A model generated the notes under the pieces. It was not told the origin of the DNA. It saw only the letters and a program-made list of their open reading frames with translations, and ran no database searches. Below, piece by piece: positions 8,846 to 18,761 of a DNA stretch of 64,000 bases. A program made the translations under genes and the position numbers. Each line of letters opens with the position of its first letter. The stretch's first letter is position 1. The stretch comes from Alphaproteobacteria bacterium. Lineage in GTDB: Bacteria; Pseudomonadota; Alphaproteobacteria; Reyranellales; Reyranellaceae. Location: positions 62,001 through 126,000 of the forward strand of contig JAHBYP010000011.1 of assembly GCA_019635875.1 (NCBI GenBank), in the 5' to 3' direction.

Positions 8846-9708
8846 GAAGCACGCCCCAGCACCCGCAGGCTCGCGCGCGTCGCCTCGGCGAGGACCGCGT
8901 CGATCTGTGCCGTCGAGGCGTTCTTCGCACCGGTGAAGTAGACCACGATGCGGATCGGTGCGCCGCCGCCGGGTGGCCAGACGATGCCGATGTCGTTGTG
9001 CGTCGCCCGGGCTCCGGTCCCGGTCTTGTGCGCGACGCGCGAGCCCGACGGCACGCCCGCCTTGATGCGGCCCGCGCCGGTGGGCGTGTCGATCATCCAC
9101 TTGGTCAGCAGCCGGAGATGATCGGGCGACAGGCGCGTGCCCTGCAGGACGGTCTTCAGGTTGTCGACGTACTGAGCCGGCGTGGTGGTATCGCGCGGAT
9201 CGTCCGGCAGCGCGGTATTGAGATCGGTCTCCAGTCGATCGACGCGCGTGAGCCGATCGCCGATCGACCTGTACCAGGCCCGCCACGCCTCGATGCCGCC
9301 CATCTCGCGGATCAGGATATTGGCCGCGGGATTGTCGCTGACTTCGACCGCCGCCTTGCAGAGCCGCTCCACTGTCAAGGTCGAGCCCACCGCCGGCTCG
9401 GTGACCGGCGCGTGCGCCACCATGTCGCCCCGGGAGATCGCTATCGGACGATCGAGCGTCTCGAGACCGCGCTGCACGCGTTCGAGAACGCAGGCCGCGA
9501 GAAACAGCTTGAATGTCGAGCAATAGGCGAAGCGCTCGTCCGCACGCCAGGCGACGCGCCGGTCGCCGTCGTCGGCGCAGAGTCCGATCCGCCCGCCGTG
9601 CCGGACCTCCAGCGCCGCGAGGTTCAGCGCGGTGGCGGGCTGGGCCCGCGCAATTGATGGCAGGAACCCGGCGGCGCCCAGGGCTGAGATGAGGGTTCGG
9701 CGATTCAT
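8842..9708 (-). CDS. bla: Class A beta-lactamase
   Basis: A 288-residue serine beta-lactamase. All class A signatures are visible: CSTFK (nucleophile S64, K67), SDN at 124-126, the omega-loop ETDLN with general-base E160, and HKTGTG with K228-T229-G230. The first 23 residues form a signal peptide containing RR before a hydrophobic stretch (MNRRTLISALGAAGFLPSIA), so Tat export is likely. A cysteine precedes the active serine, as in KPC/SME-type enzymes, but I see no matching second cysteine after KTG, so that disulfide is not expected. Divergently transcribed from an AmpR-like regulator across 114 bases, the classic inducible layout. Spectrum cannot be deduced. Confidence 0.95.
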   Translation of the reverse strand: MNRRTLISALGAAGFLPSIARAQPATALNLAALEVRHGGRIGLCADDGDRRVAWRADERFAYCSTFKLFLAACVLERVQRGLETLDRPIAISRGDMVAHAPVTEPAVGSTLTVERLCKAAVEVSDNPAANILIREMGGIEAWRAWYRSIGDRLTRVDRLETDLNTALPDDPRDTTTPAQYVDNLKTVLQGTRLSPDHLRLLTKWMIDTPTGAGRIKAGVPSGSRVAHKTGTGARATHNDIGIVWPPGGGAPIRIVVYFTGAKNASTAQIDAVLAEATRASLRVLGRAS

Positions 9709-9822
9709 TCTGGTTTCCTTTCAGTGAGGGGACAGCGGCCGGAATACGGGCAAGCCGAGCCCTAGCCAAATGATCGTTCGTCAGCTTAGACATGAGTCGG
9801 ATCGAGCCTCAGGAAACCCGCG
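9709..9822. promoter_or_regulatory. bla/ampR-type divergent promoter region
   Basis: The 114-base gap between divergent bla and the LysR regulator must hold both promoters and, by analogy with ampC/ampR and penA/penR systems, the regulator's operator. It includes AATGATCGTTCGTCAGCTTA and is less GC-rich than the flanks. I could not resolve a convincing T-N11-A half-site pair by eye, so the operator position is left open. Confidence 0.55.
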
Positions 9823-10695
9823 ATGGATGTCTCCCGCCTGCCCCTCAACGCACTGCGCGCCTTCGAGGCCTCGGCGCGGCTGGGCAGCTTCACCAGGGCC
9901 GGCATGGAGCTGCGCGTCGGCCAGACCGCGATCAGCCATCAGGTGAAGGCGCTCGAGAAGGCGCTCGATGTCACGCTGTTCAAGCGCCTGCCGCGCGGCA
10001 TCGCGCTGACCGAGGAGGCGCAGGCGCTGCTGCCGGTGCTGACCGATGCCTTCCGTCGCATGAGCGAGAAGCTGCATCAGCTGAGCGACGGCAACTTCCG
10101 GGAGATCCTCACCGTGGGCGTGGTCGGCACGTTCGCGACCGGCTGGCTGATCCAGCGACTCCCGGGCTTCACCGCAGGCCATCCCGACATCGATCTGCGC
10201 ATCAAGACCAACAACAACACGGCCGACACCCTGCTCGACGGCCTGGACTTCTTCATTCGCTTCGGCGACGGGGCATGGCACGGCACCGATGTCGTGCACC
10301 TCATGGACGCACCGCTGTCCCCTGTCTGCGCGCCGTCGCTCGCCAGGGGCATCCGCCGGCCGAAGGACCTGCTGGGCATGCATCTGCTGCGCTCATACCG
10401 GCGCGACGATTGGCCGTTGTGGTGTCGATCCGCCGGCATCACCCCGCCCAGCCTGCGCGGCTGGATGTTCGACTCCTCGCTCGCGCTCGTCGAAGCCGCC
10501 GCCCAGGGCGCCGGAATTGCCCTGGTCCCGGTCGCCATGTTCCGCCGCGACCTCGCCAGCAAACGCATCGTCCAGCCGCTCAAGGCGGCCACGCCGGCCG
10601 GAAGCTACTGGCTGACCCACCTCAAGACCCGTCAGGAGACGGCGTCGATGAAGGCGTTCAGAACCTGGATCCTCGCCGAGCTCAAAGCGGCGTAA
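9823..10695 (+). CDS. ampR: LysR-family regulator, AmpR/PenR-type
   Basis: A 290-residue LysR regulator. The N-terminal winged helix-turn-helix is LPLNALRAFEASARLGSFTR with AISHQVKALEKAL as recognition region. The effector domain has GTFATGWLIQRLPGF and DFFIRFGDGAWHG, segments matching AmpR around its known inducer-response positions. AmpR proteins sense cell-wall muropeptides and switch from repression to activation of beta-lactamase. Divergent pairing with a class A enzyme supports this role; the specific symbol is by analogy. It ends 51 bases before the convergent ATPase gene. Confidence 0.87.
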   Translation: MDVSRLPLNALRAFEASARLGSFTRAGMELRVGQTAISHQVKALEKALDVTLFKRLPRGIALTEEAQALLPVLTDAFRRMSEKLHQLSDGNFREILTVGVVGTFATGWLIQRLPGFTAGHPDIDLRIKTNNNTADTLLDGLDFFIRFGDGAWHGTDVVHLMDAPLSPVCAPSLARGIRRPKDLLGMHLLRSYRRDDWPLWCRSAGITPPSLRGWMFDSSLALVEAAAQGAGIALVPVAMFRRDLASKRIVQPLKAATPAGSYWLTHLKTRQETASMKAFRTWILAELKAA

Positions 10696-10711
10696 GCCTC
10701 AGAACGCGCGT

Positions 10712-10738
10712 GAGCTATAGAATCCCTTTCTACAGCTC
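10712..10738. terminator. Bidirectional hairpin between ampR-like gene and ABC ATPase gene
   Basis: Inverted repeat GAGCTATAGAA / TTCTACAGCTC with a short loop in the 51-base convergent gap, suggesting a shared terminator. The T-run on the plus side is only two bases, so termination strength is doubtful. Confidence 0.45.
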
Positions 10739-10746
10739 TTACTCGA

Positions 10747-11753
10747 TCACGCTGCGGCGCCGTTGCCCAGCGGCACCTTCACGCCGTCGTCGTGCAGGTG
10801 GCAGGAGGCGAAGTGGCCGGGCACGACCTCGCGCAGCGTCGGCACGTCGACCCGGCAGCGTGCCATCGCGTACGGGCACCGCGTGTGGAAGTGGCAGCCC
10901 GGGGGCGGGTTGATCGGGCTCGGCACGTCGCCGGTCAGGATCACGCGCTTGCGGCCGCGGGCGCTGGCCTTTGGGATCGGGACCGCCGACAGAAGAGCCT
11001 CGGTGTAGGGATGCAGCGGCATCTCGAACAGGCTGGTCTTGTCGGTCATCTCGACGATGCGGCCGAGATACATCACGGCGACCCGGTGGCTGATGTGCTC
11101 GACCACCGCCAGGTCGTGCGCGACGAAGAGATAGGAGAGGTTGAACTCCTCCTGCAGGTCCATCAGCAGGTTGATGATCTGCGCCTGGATCGACACGTCG
11201 AGCGCCGAGACCGGCTCGTCGCCGACGATCAGGTCGGGATTGAGCGCCAGCGCGCGGGCGATGCCGATGCGCTGGCGCTGGCCGCCGGAGAACTCGTGCG
11301 GGAAGTTGCCGATCGCCTCGGGCCGCAGGCCGACGCGATCGAACAGCGCCGCCACCTTCTCCTTGCGCTCCTGCGGCGTGCCGATCTCGTGGATGGTCAT
11401 CGGCTCGCCGACGATCTCGCCGGCGCTCATGCGCGGATTCAGCGAGGCGTAGGGGTCCTGGTAGATCATCTGCATGCGCCGGCGATAGGGCAGCAGCTCG
11501 GCGCGATCCAGATGGGTGATGTCCTCGCCACCGATGCGGATCGAGCCGTCGGTCGGCTCGAGCAGGCGCAGGAGCGTTCGCCCGACCGTCGACTTGCCGC
11601 AGCCGCTCTCGCCCACCAGGCCCAGGGTCTCGCCGCGCCTGATCTCGAAGGACACGCCGTCGACCGCGTAGACATGGCCCGAGACGCGCGAGAAGACCCC
11701 GCGCGTGATCGGGAAGTGCTTCTTGAGGTCCTTGACCTCGAGCAGGGTCTCGC

Positions 11754-11757
<4 letters not shown>
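10747..11757 (-). CDS. Peptide ABC transporter ATP-binding protein, DppF-type
   Basis: A 336-residue ATPase. Walker A is GESGCGKST, the signature loop FSGGQRQR, Walker B LIVGDEP followed by VSALDVS, and the switch histidine in [10 protein letters not shown]. The C-terminal oligopeptide-transporter domain has the cysteine cluster [14 protein letters not shown] near residue 290, which in family members can bind a 4Fe-4S cluster. ATG 11757 overlaps the stop of the DppD gene upstream (ATGA), giving a coupled ATPase pair. They would power the permeases at 6990-8845. Confidence 0.92.
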
Positions 11758-12815
<1,058 letters not shown>

Positions 12816-12928
12816 CGCGAGACTCCCTCAAAATTATCATGTTAGCCTTGGCCCACAAATGAGATGGGCGAAGCCATCTGAGCACAATGTGTGTGGTCTG
12901 CAAAAGACCAAATGGGAGGACGGAAACC

Positions 12929-14617
12929 ATGGGCAAGGGATCCAAGCCAACGCATCCGAATCGTCGTCAGTTCGTGAAAGGTGCCGCCGCGCTCGGCGGC
13001 ATCAGCGTCTACGGTCTGCCCTGGGGCGCCTGGGCGCAGGGCGTGCCCAACGAATTCGACGGCTCGAAGTTCCAGCTTGCCGCGCCGGAGCCGAACCCGA
13101 AGAAGGGCGGCGTGCTGCGCTACGGCATCACCATGCGCGCGCCGCACTTCGACTTCCACCAGTCGGGCACGATCAACAATCTGGGCAGCCAGGGCTGCAT
13201 GTTCGACAACCTGGTGCGCCGCGATCCGCGCGATTCGGGCAAGACCATCATCCCCGATCTCGCCCATAGCTGGGAGATCGGCAAGGACGGCAAGACCTTC
13301 ACCTTCCACCTGCGCAAGGGCGTGCAGTTCCACGACGGCGCCGAGCTGACCTCGGAAGACGTCAAGGCCACCTTCGACCGCATCGCCAAGCCGCCGCAGG
13401 GCATCTCGATCTCGCGCAGCACGCTGTTCGCCGCGGTCAGCGAGATCACCGCGCCCGACAAGCACGTCGTGCAGTTCAAGCTCTCGGCGCCCAGGCCGGC
13501 CGCCTTCATCATGGGCGCCATCGCCAGCGGCTGGAACGGCATCGTGCGCAAGAAGACGCTGGAGGACAACCAGTACAACCTGCGCCGCGTTCAGGACATC
13601 CCCGGCACCGGCCCGTTCAAGAGCAAGCGACGGGTCGAGAACGAAGTCTGGGCGATGGAGCGGCACCCGAACTACTGGAACAAGGGCCTGCCCTATCTCG
13701 ACGGCGTCGAGTTCTATCATTCGCTGCCCTTCTCGCCCGAGCTGGGCTCCGCCCTGCTGTCGGGCCGCACCGACTATGCGCGACTGCTCGATCCCGGCTC
13801 GCTGCGCCGCGTGAAGGCGACGGCCGGCATGTCGGGCACCGACTTCTACCAGTCGGTCATCCAGGCGACCTGGATGAACAACAGGAAGAAGCCGATGGAC
13901 GACCCGCGGGTGCGCCGCGCCTTCCACCTCGTGCTCGACAAGCCGGTGCTGGTCGACGTGGTGAAGGACATCGCGCCGATGATGGTCGGCGGCTTCATCT
14001 ATCCATTCTCGGACTTCGCCACGCCCAAGGCCGAGCTCGAGAAGCGGCTGGGCTACCAGCCCAACCCCGACGCGGCGATCAAGGAAGCCAGGGCGCTGAT
14101 GAAGGCGGCGGGCCACGAGAAGGGTATCACCGGCCTCGACTATCTCGTGCGCGAGGTGGCGAGCTTCAAGCTGTGGTCACAGGCCATCCAGGCCATGCTG
14201 CAGCAGACGCTCAACGTGCAGAGCAACATCCGCACGGCGGTGGAATCGGTGTGGTTCGACGACGTGCGCACCGGCAAGTTCGACCTCGCCATCGGCGCCA
14301 TCGTCTCGACCCTGCTCGACCCCAGCGACTACTTCAACGCCTGGTACAAGAAGGACGGCCCGCAGAACTACTCGAACTGGGACAATCCCAAGTTCAACGC
14401 GCTGCTGCCGCAGATCGACGCCGAGGTCGACGCCGCCAAGCGCCTCGCGCTCATCCGCCAGGCCGAGATGATCATGGAGGAGGATCCGCCGCTCCTGCCG
14501 ATGTCGTGGGAAAAGATCAACGACGGCTGGTACAACTACGTGAAGGGCCACCGGCCGAACGACTATTTCGGCATCTACGACGTGGTGCGCCTCGACACGT
14601 TCTGGCTCGACAAGTAG
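12929..14617 (+). CDS. Peptide ABC transporter substrate-binding protein (SBP_bac_5)
   Basis: A 562-residue periplasmic binding protein of family 5. The N-terminus NRRQFVKGAAALGG is a Tat-type signal with an AWA-Q cleavage region. Family marks include SWEIGKDGKTFTFHLRKGVQ and FHDGAELTSEDVKATFDR. The frame runs 14 codons further upstream, but ATG 12929 is chosen because GGGAGGA lies at the right distance and the signal peptide begins properly. Divergent from the DppD/DppF genes and in the same orientation as the permeases 4 kb upstream. The ligand is unknown; family 5 proteins bind peptides but also nickel, sugars or opines. Confidence 0.92.
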   Translation: MGKGSKPTHPNRRQFVKGAAALGGISVYGLPWGAWAQGVPNEFDGSKFQLAAPEPNPKKGGVLRYGITMRAPHFDFHQSGTINNLGSQGCMFDNLVRRDPRDSGKTIIPDLAHSWEIGKDGKTFTFHLRKGVQFHDGAELTSEDVKATFDRIAKPPQGISISRSTLFAAVSEITAPDKHVVQFKLSAPRPAAFIMGAIASGWNGIVRKKTLEDNQYNLRRVQDIPGTGPFKSKRRVENEVWAMERHPNYWNKGLPYLDGVEFYHSLPFSPELGSALLSGRTDYARLLDPGSLRRVKATAGMSGTDFYQSVIQATWMNNRKKPMDDPRVRRAFHLVLDKPVLVDVVKDIAPMMVGGFIYPFSDFATPKAELEKRLGYQPNPDAAIKEARALMKAAGHEKGITGLDYLVREVASFKLWSQAIQAMLQQTLNVQSNIRTAVESVWFDDVRTGKFDLAIGAIVSTLLDPSDYFNAWYKKDGPQNYSNWDNPKFNALLPQIDAEVDAAKRLALIRQAEMIMEEDPPLLPMSWEKINDGWYNYVKGHRPNDYFGIYDVVRLDTFWLDK

Positions 14618-14629
14618 CGAGGTGAATGC

Positions 14630-14752
14630 CTTCCCCCGGAGGGGGAAGGTGCCCGAAGGGCGGATGGGGGATGTCGAAGACGGACTCCGAGTGTGTTGAG
14701 ACATCCCCCATCCGTCGCGCTGCGCGCGCCACCTTCCCCCTCCGGGGGAAGG
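14630..14752. repeat. Family B intergenic repeat (CTTCCCCCGGAGGGGGAAGG type)
   Basis: About 123 bases of hairpins: CTTCCCCCGGAGGGGGAAGG, GTGCCCGAAGGGC, GGATGGGGGATGTC, and their partners in reverse at the other end. Copies occur at 26062-26184, 33155-33277 and 43881-44001, with half a copy at 28812-28860 and only the first hairpin near 4556-4574. All are intergenic. Confidence 0.92.
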
Positions 14753-14756
14753 TAAG

Positions 14757-16397
14757 ATGGCAATGAACGACATCGACGTACTGATCGCAGGCGGTGGTCC
14801 GGTCGGACTCACCGCCTCGATTCTGCTCTCGCGGCACGGCGTGCGCTCACTGCTGGTCGAGCGCCACCCCGGCACGGCCATCGTGCCGAAGTCGCGCGGC
14901 ATCAACGCGCGCACCATGGAGATGTACCGCCAGTGCGGGCTGGACGACGCGATCCGTGCCGCCGGCTTGGACTCGGAGCGCACCGGCCTGGTCGTCTGGG
15001 CCGAGAGTCTCGCGGGCAAGGAGATCGAGCGTCGCGTGCCCGGACGCGCCACCGCCGCCAGCATGGCGATGACGCCGGTGCGCAACTGCCTGTGCGCGCA
15101 GGACGACCTCGAGCCGGTGCTGCGGCGTTTCGCGGAGGACTCGAAGCTCGCCGAGCTGCGCTTCAGCACCGAGCTGACCGCGCTCAGCTACGACGACAGC
15201 GGCGTCCGCGCTGTGCTGCTCGATCGCACCGCCAATACCGAGAGCGCGATCCGCGCCCGCTACCTGATCGCCGCCGACGGCGCGCAGAGCCGTATCCGCC
15301 GCCAGCTCGGCGTTCGCATGATCGGCGAAGAACGCGTCTACGACAGCGTCAACATCCTGTTCCACGCCGATCTCGGTCAATGGGTCGAGCACCGGCCGGC
15401 GGCGCTGTACTTCATCGAGCAGCCCGAACTGCGCGGCACTTTCCTCACCATCAACGGCACCGACCGCTGGGGCTTTCTGATTCACAGCCTCAGCCAATAC
15501 GGCTTCAAGCCCGAGGACTTCACGCCCGAGCTCTGCACGCGACTGGTGCGCCAGGCCGTGGGCGCGCCCGACCTGCCGATCTCGATCCTCGGCGCCTCGC
15601 CCTGGGAGGCCTCGGCGATCGTCGCCGACCGCTACCGGGATGGCCCGGTGTTCCTCGCCGGCGACGCCGCGCACGAGATGCCGCCGACCGGCGGCTTCGG
15701 CCTGAACACCGGCGTGCAGGACGTGCACAACCTCGCCTGGAAGCTGGCCGCCGTGCTGCGCGGCAACGCCGACCCGGCCCTGCTGGACAGCTACCACGCC
15801 GAGCGCCGGCCGCTGGCCGAGACCATCACCCGCGCCAGCCTCGCCAACGCGTTGTCGATGGGTCGCACCTCGCGCGCCACCTCGGCCGTGCTGCCGCGCC
15901 GCGAGTTCCTCAACGAGTAGGGTCTGATCTTCGGCATCGCCTACACGTCGAGCGCCGTGATCCCCGACGGCACGCCGCCGGTGACGGTCGCCGATCCCAC
16001 CACCGCGTACGTCCCGAACGCCCGCCCCGGCAGCCGCGCCCCGCATGTCTGGCTGCAACGCGGCGAGAAACGCCTGTCGACCATCGACCTCTTCCGCACG
16101 CAGTTCACCCTGCTCGCCGGGCGCGACGGCGCCGCCTGGGTCGATGCCGCGCGCAAGTCCGCGTGGCCGTCATGGCCGCCCCTGCTCGCCTATCGTATTG
16201 GCGCGGACTTCACCGATCCCGACGACGACTGGCATACGATCCACGGCGTGCAGCCCGACGGCGCGGTGCTGGTGCGCCCCGACGGCTACGTCGCCTGGCG
16301 CAGCGCCTCGGCTGTGCGTGATCCGCAACAGTGTTTGTCCGACGTCGCGGCACGGCTGCTCGGTCGCGCGTTGCAGCCGGTGCCGTCCGGCGCCTAG
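14757..16397 (+). pseudogene. FAD-dependent aromatic monooxygenase (PheA/TfdB-type) interrupted by an in-frame amber codon
   Basis: The first 387 codons (14757-15920) encode the FAD_binding_3 fold: IDVLIAGGGPVGLTASILLS as the dinucleotide-binding GxGxxG region, ADGAQSRIRRQLG as the DG motif, and VFLAGDAAHEMPPTGGFGLN as the second FAD motif. A TAG at 15918-15920 ends it at FLNE. The same frame continues without gap as GLIFGIAYTSSAVIPDGTPP for another 158 codons to 16397, encoding the usual C-terminal thioredoxin-like part. The expected protein would be about 546 residues. CAG to TAG is a single change, so recent inactivation, sequencing error or readthrough are all possible. Both halves look otherwise undamaged. 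Confidence 0.85.
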
Positions 16398-16430
16398 CAT
16401 GCGCGCCGCAACCATTGGAAGGACCACGCC

Positions 16431-17027
16431 ATGAAGATCGCCTTCTCCCCCGCCTCGCCCTACGTGCGCAAGTGCACGGCCTGCGCCATCGCCCGCGGCA
16501 TCGACAGCCAGATCGAGCGCTGGAAGGTGGGCACGACCGATCCGGCGCTGCTCGATCTCAACCCGCTGTCGAAGGTGCCGACCTTCATCACTGGCGATGG
16601 CATGGTGCTCTACGACAGCCCGGTGATCTGCGAGTATCTCGACAGTGTCGGCGATGCGCCCAGGCTGTTCCCGCATGCCGGTCCGGCGCGCTGGACGGCG
16701 CTGCGCCAGATGGCGCTGGGCGACGGCATCCTCGACGCCACCCAGCCGCGCCGGCGCGAGCTCACCCTGCCGCAGGACGACGGCCGCAAGGCCTATATCG
16801 CCACCCAGCAGGCCAAGGTGAAGCACGCGCTCGCCGTGCTGGAGAAAGAGGCCGGCACCCTGGGCGCGCTGACGACGATCGGCGAGATCACCATCGGCTG
16901 CGCGCTGGGCTACCTCGACTTCCGCTACGCCAACGAGCCGTGGCGCGACGGCCATCCGAAGCTCACCGCCTGGTACGAGCGCGTGGTCAAGCTGCCGCCG
17001 CTGGCGCAGACGATGCCGGTGGGGTGA
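16431..17027 (+). CDS. Glutathione S-transferase family protein
   Basis: A 198-residue GST. The N-terminal thioredoxin-fold domain has FSPASPYVRKCTACAIARG at the glutathione-binding start, the cis-proline in SKVPTF, and DSPVICEYLD, the residues contacting the gamma-glutamyl group. The C-terminal helical domain ends HPKLTAWYERVVKLPPLAQT. It probably conjugates or isomerises small electrophiles in the cytosol. It follows the interrupted monooxygenase by 33 bases and may have served the same aromatic pathway, as GSTs often do. Confidence 0.9.
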   Translation: MKIAFSPASPYVRKCTACAIARGIDSQIERWKVGTTDPALLDLNPLSKVPTFITGDGMVLYDSPVICEYLDSVGDAPRLFPHAGPARWTALRQMALGDGILDATQPRRRELTLPQDDGRKAYIATQQAKVKHALAVLEKEAGTLGALTTIGEITIGCALGYLDFRYANEPWRDGHPKLTAWYERVVKLPPLAQTMPVG

Positions 17028-17107
17028 GGCTGCACTCTACCGGCGCAAGGCGGTTGCATTGGGGCTTCGGCCGGAAGGGAAGAGGGTGACGATGGAGTCC
17101 CCGTCAC

Positions 17108-17440
17108 CTACTTGCATTTGATCTCTTGCTTGTATTCCCCGCTGCTCGAGCGCTCGCGCTTCACCTCACAATGGCCGTCCTTGTACTCCTCTTTCCATGC
17201 GCCATCGCTTGCACGCTCGCGCTTGTATTGCCGTGATCTGTCCTTGTACTCTTCCTTCCATGCGCCGCCGCTTGAGTATTCGCGCTTGTATTCCCGCGAT
17301 CCGCGCTTGTACTCCTCTTTCCAGTCGACACTGCTTGCGGATTCACGCCTGAACTCGCTGAACGCGCCGCCATATCGCGCGCTTGCCGTATCCGGCGCGA
17401 CCAGGAGGATCAAGGCGACTGCCATCACGGGGACTCGCAC
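17108..17440 (-). CDS. Small exported protein with tandem W-K-E-E-Y-K repeats
   Basis: A 110-residue protein with a signal peptide (MRVPVMAVALILLVAPDTASA) followed by a highly charged repeat region. The unit is about 20-22 residues, WKEEYKxGSREYKRExSSGG, seen roughly four times with decay toward the end, which has CEVKRERSSSGEYKQEIKC. Two cysteines near the C-terminus could form a disulfide. I do not recognise the family; related short periplasmic proteins with K/E/Y repeats are found in Proteobacteria without assigned function. It stands alone between GST and a ketopantoate reductase-like gene. The lower strand is chosen because the opposite frames are low-complexity shadows. Confidence 0.7.
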   Translation of the reverse strand: MRVPVMAVALILLVAPDTASARYGGAFSEFRRESASSVDWKEEYKRGSREYKREYSSGGAWKEEYKDRSRQYKRERASDGAWKEEYKDGHCEVKRERSSSGEYKQEIKCK

Positions 17441-17694
17441 GGCTTTCCCTTCCCTGGTTGACCATCACCGAAAACGGCCGACATGGTTCCCGGTTCCAGG
17501 CCCGTTTGGGCCTTTGGGAAATCGACCATGCGATAACGGCGACGAAGAGACGGAGGTGAGGAAGTCTCGAGACAATGTGTCGTAGCGCGTGGCAACGCGT
17601 CGCAAGTACCTGGTACGGCAGAAGCAGTTCTCGATGCAGTTCGACCTGGAACGACCCTGGATCCCTTGCCACGCGCGGGATTGGTGGGTGCCGT

Positions 17695-18618
17695 CTAGGC
17701 TGGCGCACCCATCACGTAGGGTTTCAGCGCCGCGTACATCAGCGCGTGCGTCGGCGTCGGCACGCCGAGCCTGCGGCCCATCTCGACCACCTTGCCGCCG
17801 AGCCACGGCAGCTCGATGCGATTGCCGCGCTCGAGGTCGAGCGCCATCGACGCCTTCATGGTCGGCGGCGCGTTCCGGTTGAAGCCCAGCATGCGATCCA
17901 GCGTATCGGCCGGCAGCGACGCGCCGCTGGCGCGGCCGACATCGATCACCTCCTGGTAGGCGGCGATGAAATGCGGGTGCATGTCGGGGTCGTCGCGCAG
18001 CTCGCCAATGGGGCGACGGGTGAGCGCCATGACGCTGGCGTTGGTCGCCAGCAGGATGAACTTCAGCCACAGCTCGGTGACGATCTGATCTGTCAGGATC
18101 GTCTCGAAGTTCGCATTCTTCGCCAGCGCCAGGAACGCCTCGGCGCGCGGCGACCGCCTGCCGTCGAGCTCGCCGAAGATGATGCGCATGAAGGTGCCGA
18201 CCTGGCGGATCACGCCGGGTGCGGCGATCGAGGCGCTGATCTGCGCCACGCCGCCCATGACAGCGTCGGGCCCGAGGATCGGCGCCAGGCGTTCGGCGGC
18301 GTCGATGCCGTTCTGCAGCGGAATCACCGCGGTGTCGCGGCCGATCAGCGGCCTGATCCGTTCACCGGCGCTCTCGACATCCCACATCTTGACGCAGAAC
18401 AGCACGATGTCGACCGGACCGACCGCGGCGGGATCGTCGCTCGCCTGCGTCGGCACGATGTGCGTGTCGCCGCGCCCGCCTTCGAGCCGCAGGCCCTTCT
18501 CCTTCATCGCCTGCATGTGCGCACCGCGCGCGATGAACGTCACATCGGCGCCCGCCTTGGCCAAGGCGGCACCGAATCCCCCACCCACGCCGCCGGCGCC
18601 GACAACCGCTACTTTCAT
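17695..18618 (-). CDS. 2-dehydropantoate 2-reductase (ketopantoate reductase) family protein
   Basis: A 307-residue NADPH-dependent reductase. The Rossmann start MKVAVVGAGGVGGGFGAALA and DIVLFCVKMWD followed by VIPLQNGIDAAERL are typical of the ApbA/PanE family; the catalytic lysine region lies in LWLKFILLATNASVMALTRR, and the C-terminal domain carries PPTMKASMALDLERGNRIEL. PanE reduces ketopantoate in coenzyme A synthesis, but bacteria have many paralogues acting on other 2-oxo acids, so the exact reaction is open. The open frame continues 30 codons upstream, but ATG 18618 matches the family start. No operon partner is evident. Confidence 0.88.
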   Translation of the reverse strand: MKVAVVGAGGVGGGFGAALAKAGADVTFIARGAHMQAMKEKGLRLEGGRGDTHIVPTQASDDPAAVGPVDIVLFCVKMWDVESAGERIRPLIGRDTAVIPLQNGIDAAERLAPILGPDAVMGGVAQISASIAAPGVIRQVGTFMRIIFGELDGRRSPRAEAFLALAKNANFETILTDQIVTELWLKFILLATNASVMALTRRPIGELRDDPDMHPHFIAAYQEVIDVGRASGASLPADTLDRMLGFNRNAPPTMKASMALDLERGNRIELPWLGGKVVEMGRRLGVPTPTHALMYAALKPYVMGAPA

Positions 18619-18761
18619 ACGTGTCTCCGCGTTCTGATATCTGGACAGTAGGCAGTCCCAGCGTTCGCCAACAGCGATAGACGCGACAGAAAGCCGGTGT
18701 CGTGACAATCACGGAACCACAGAGGCCTGCGTCGATGCCGTCACGCGCAACCCAGCCCCAA

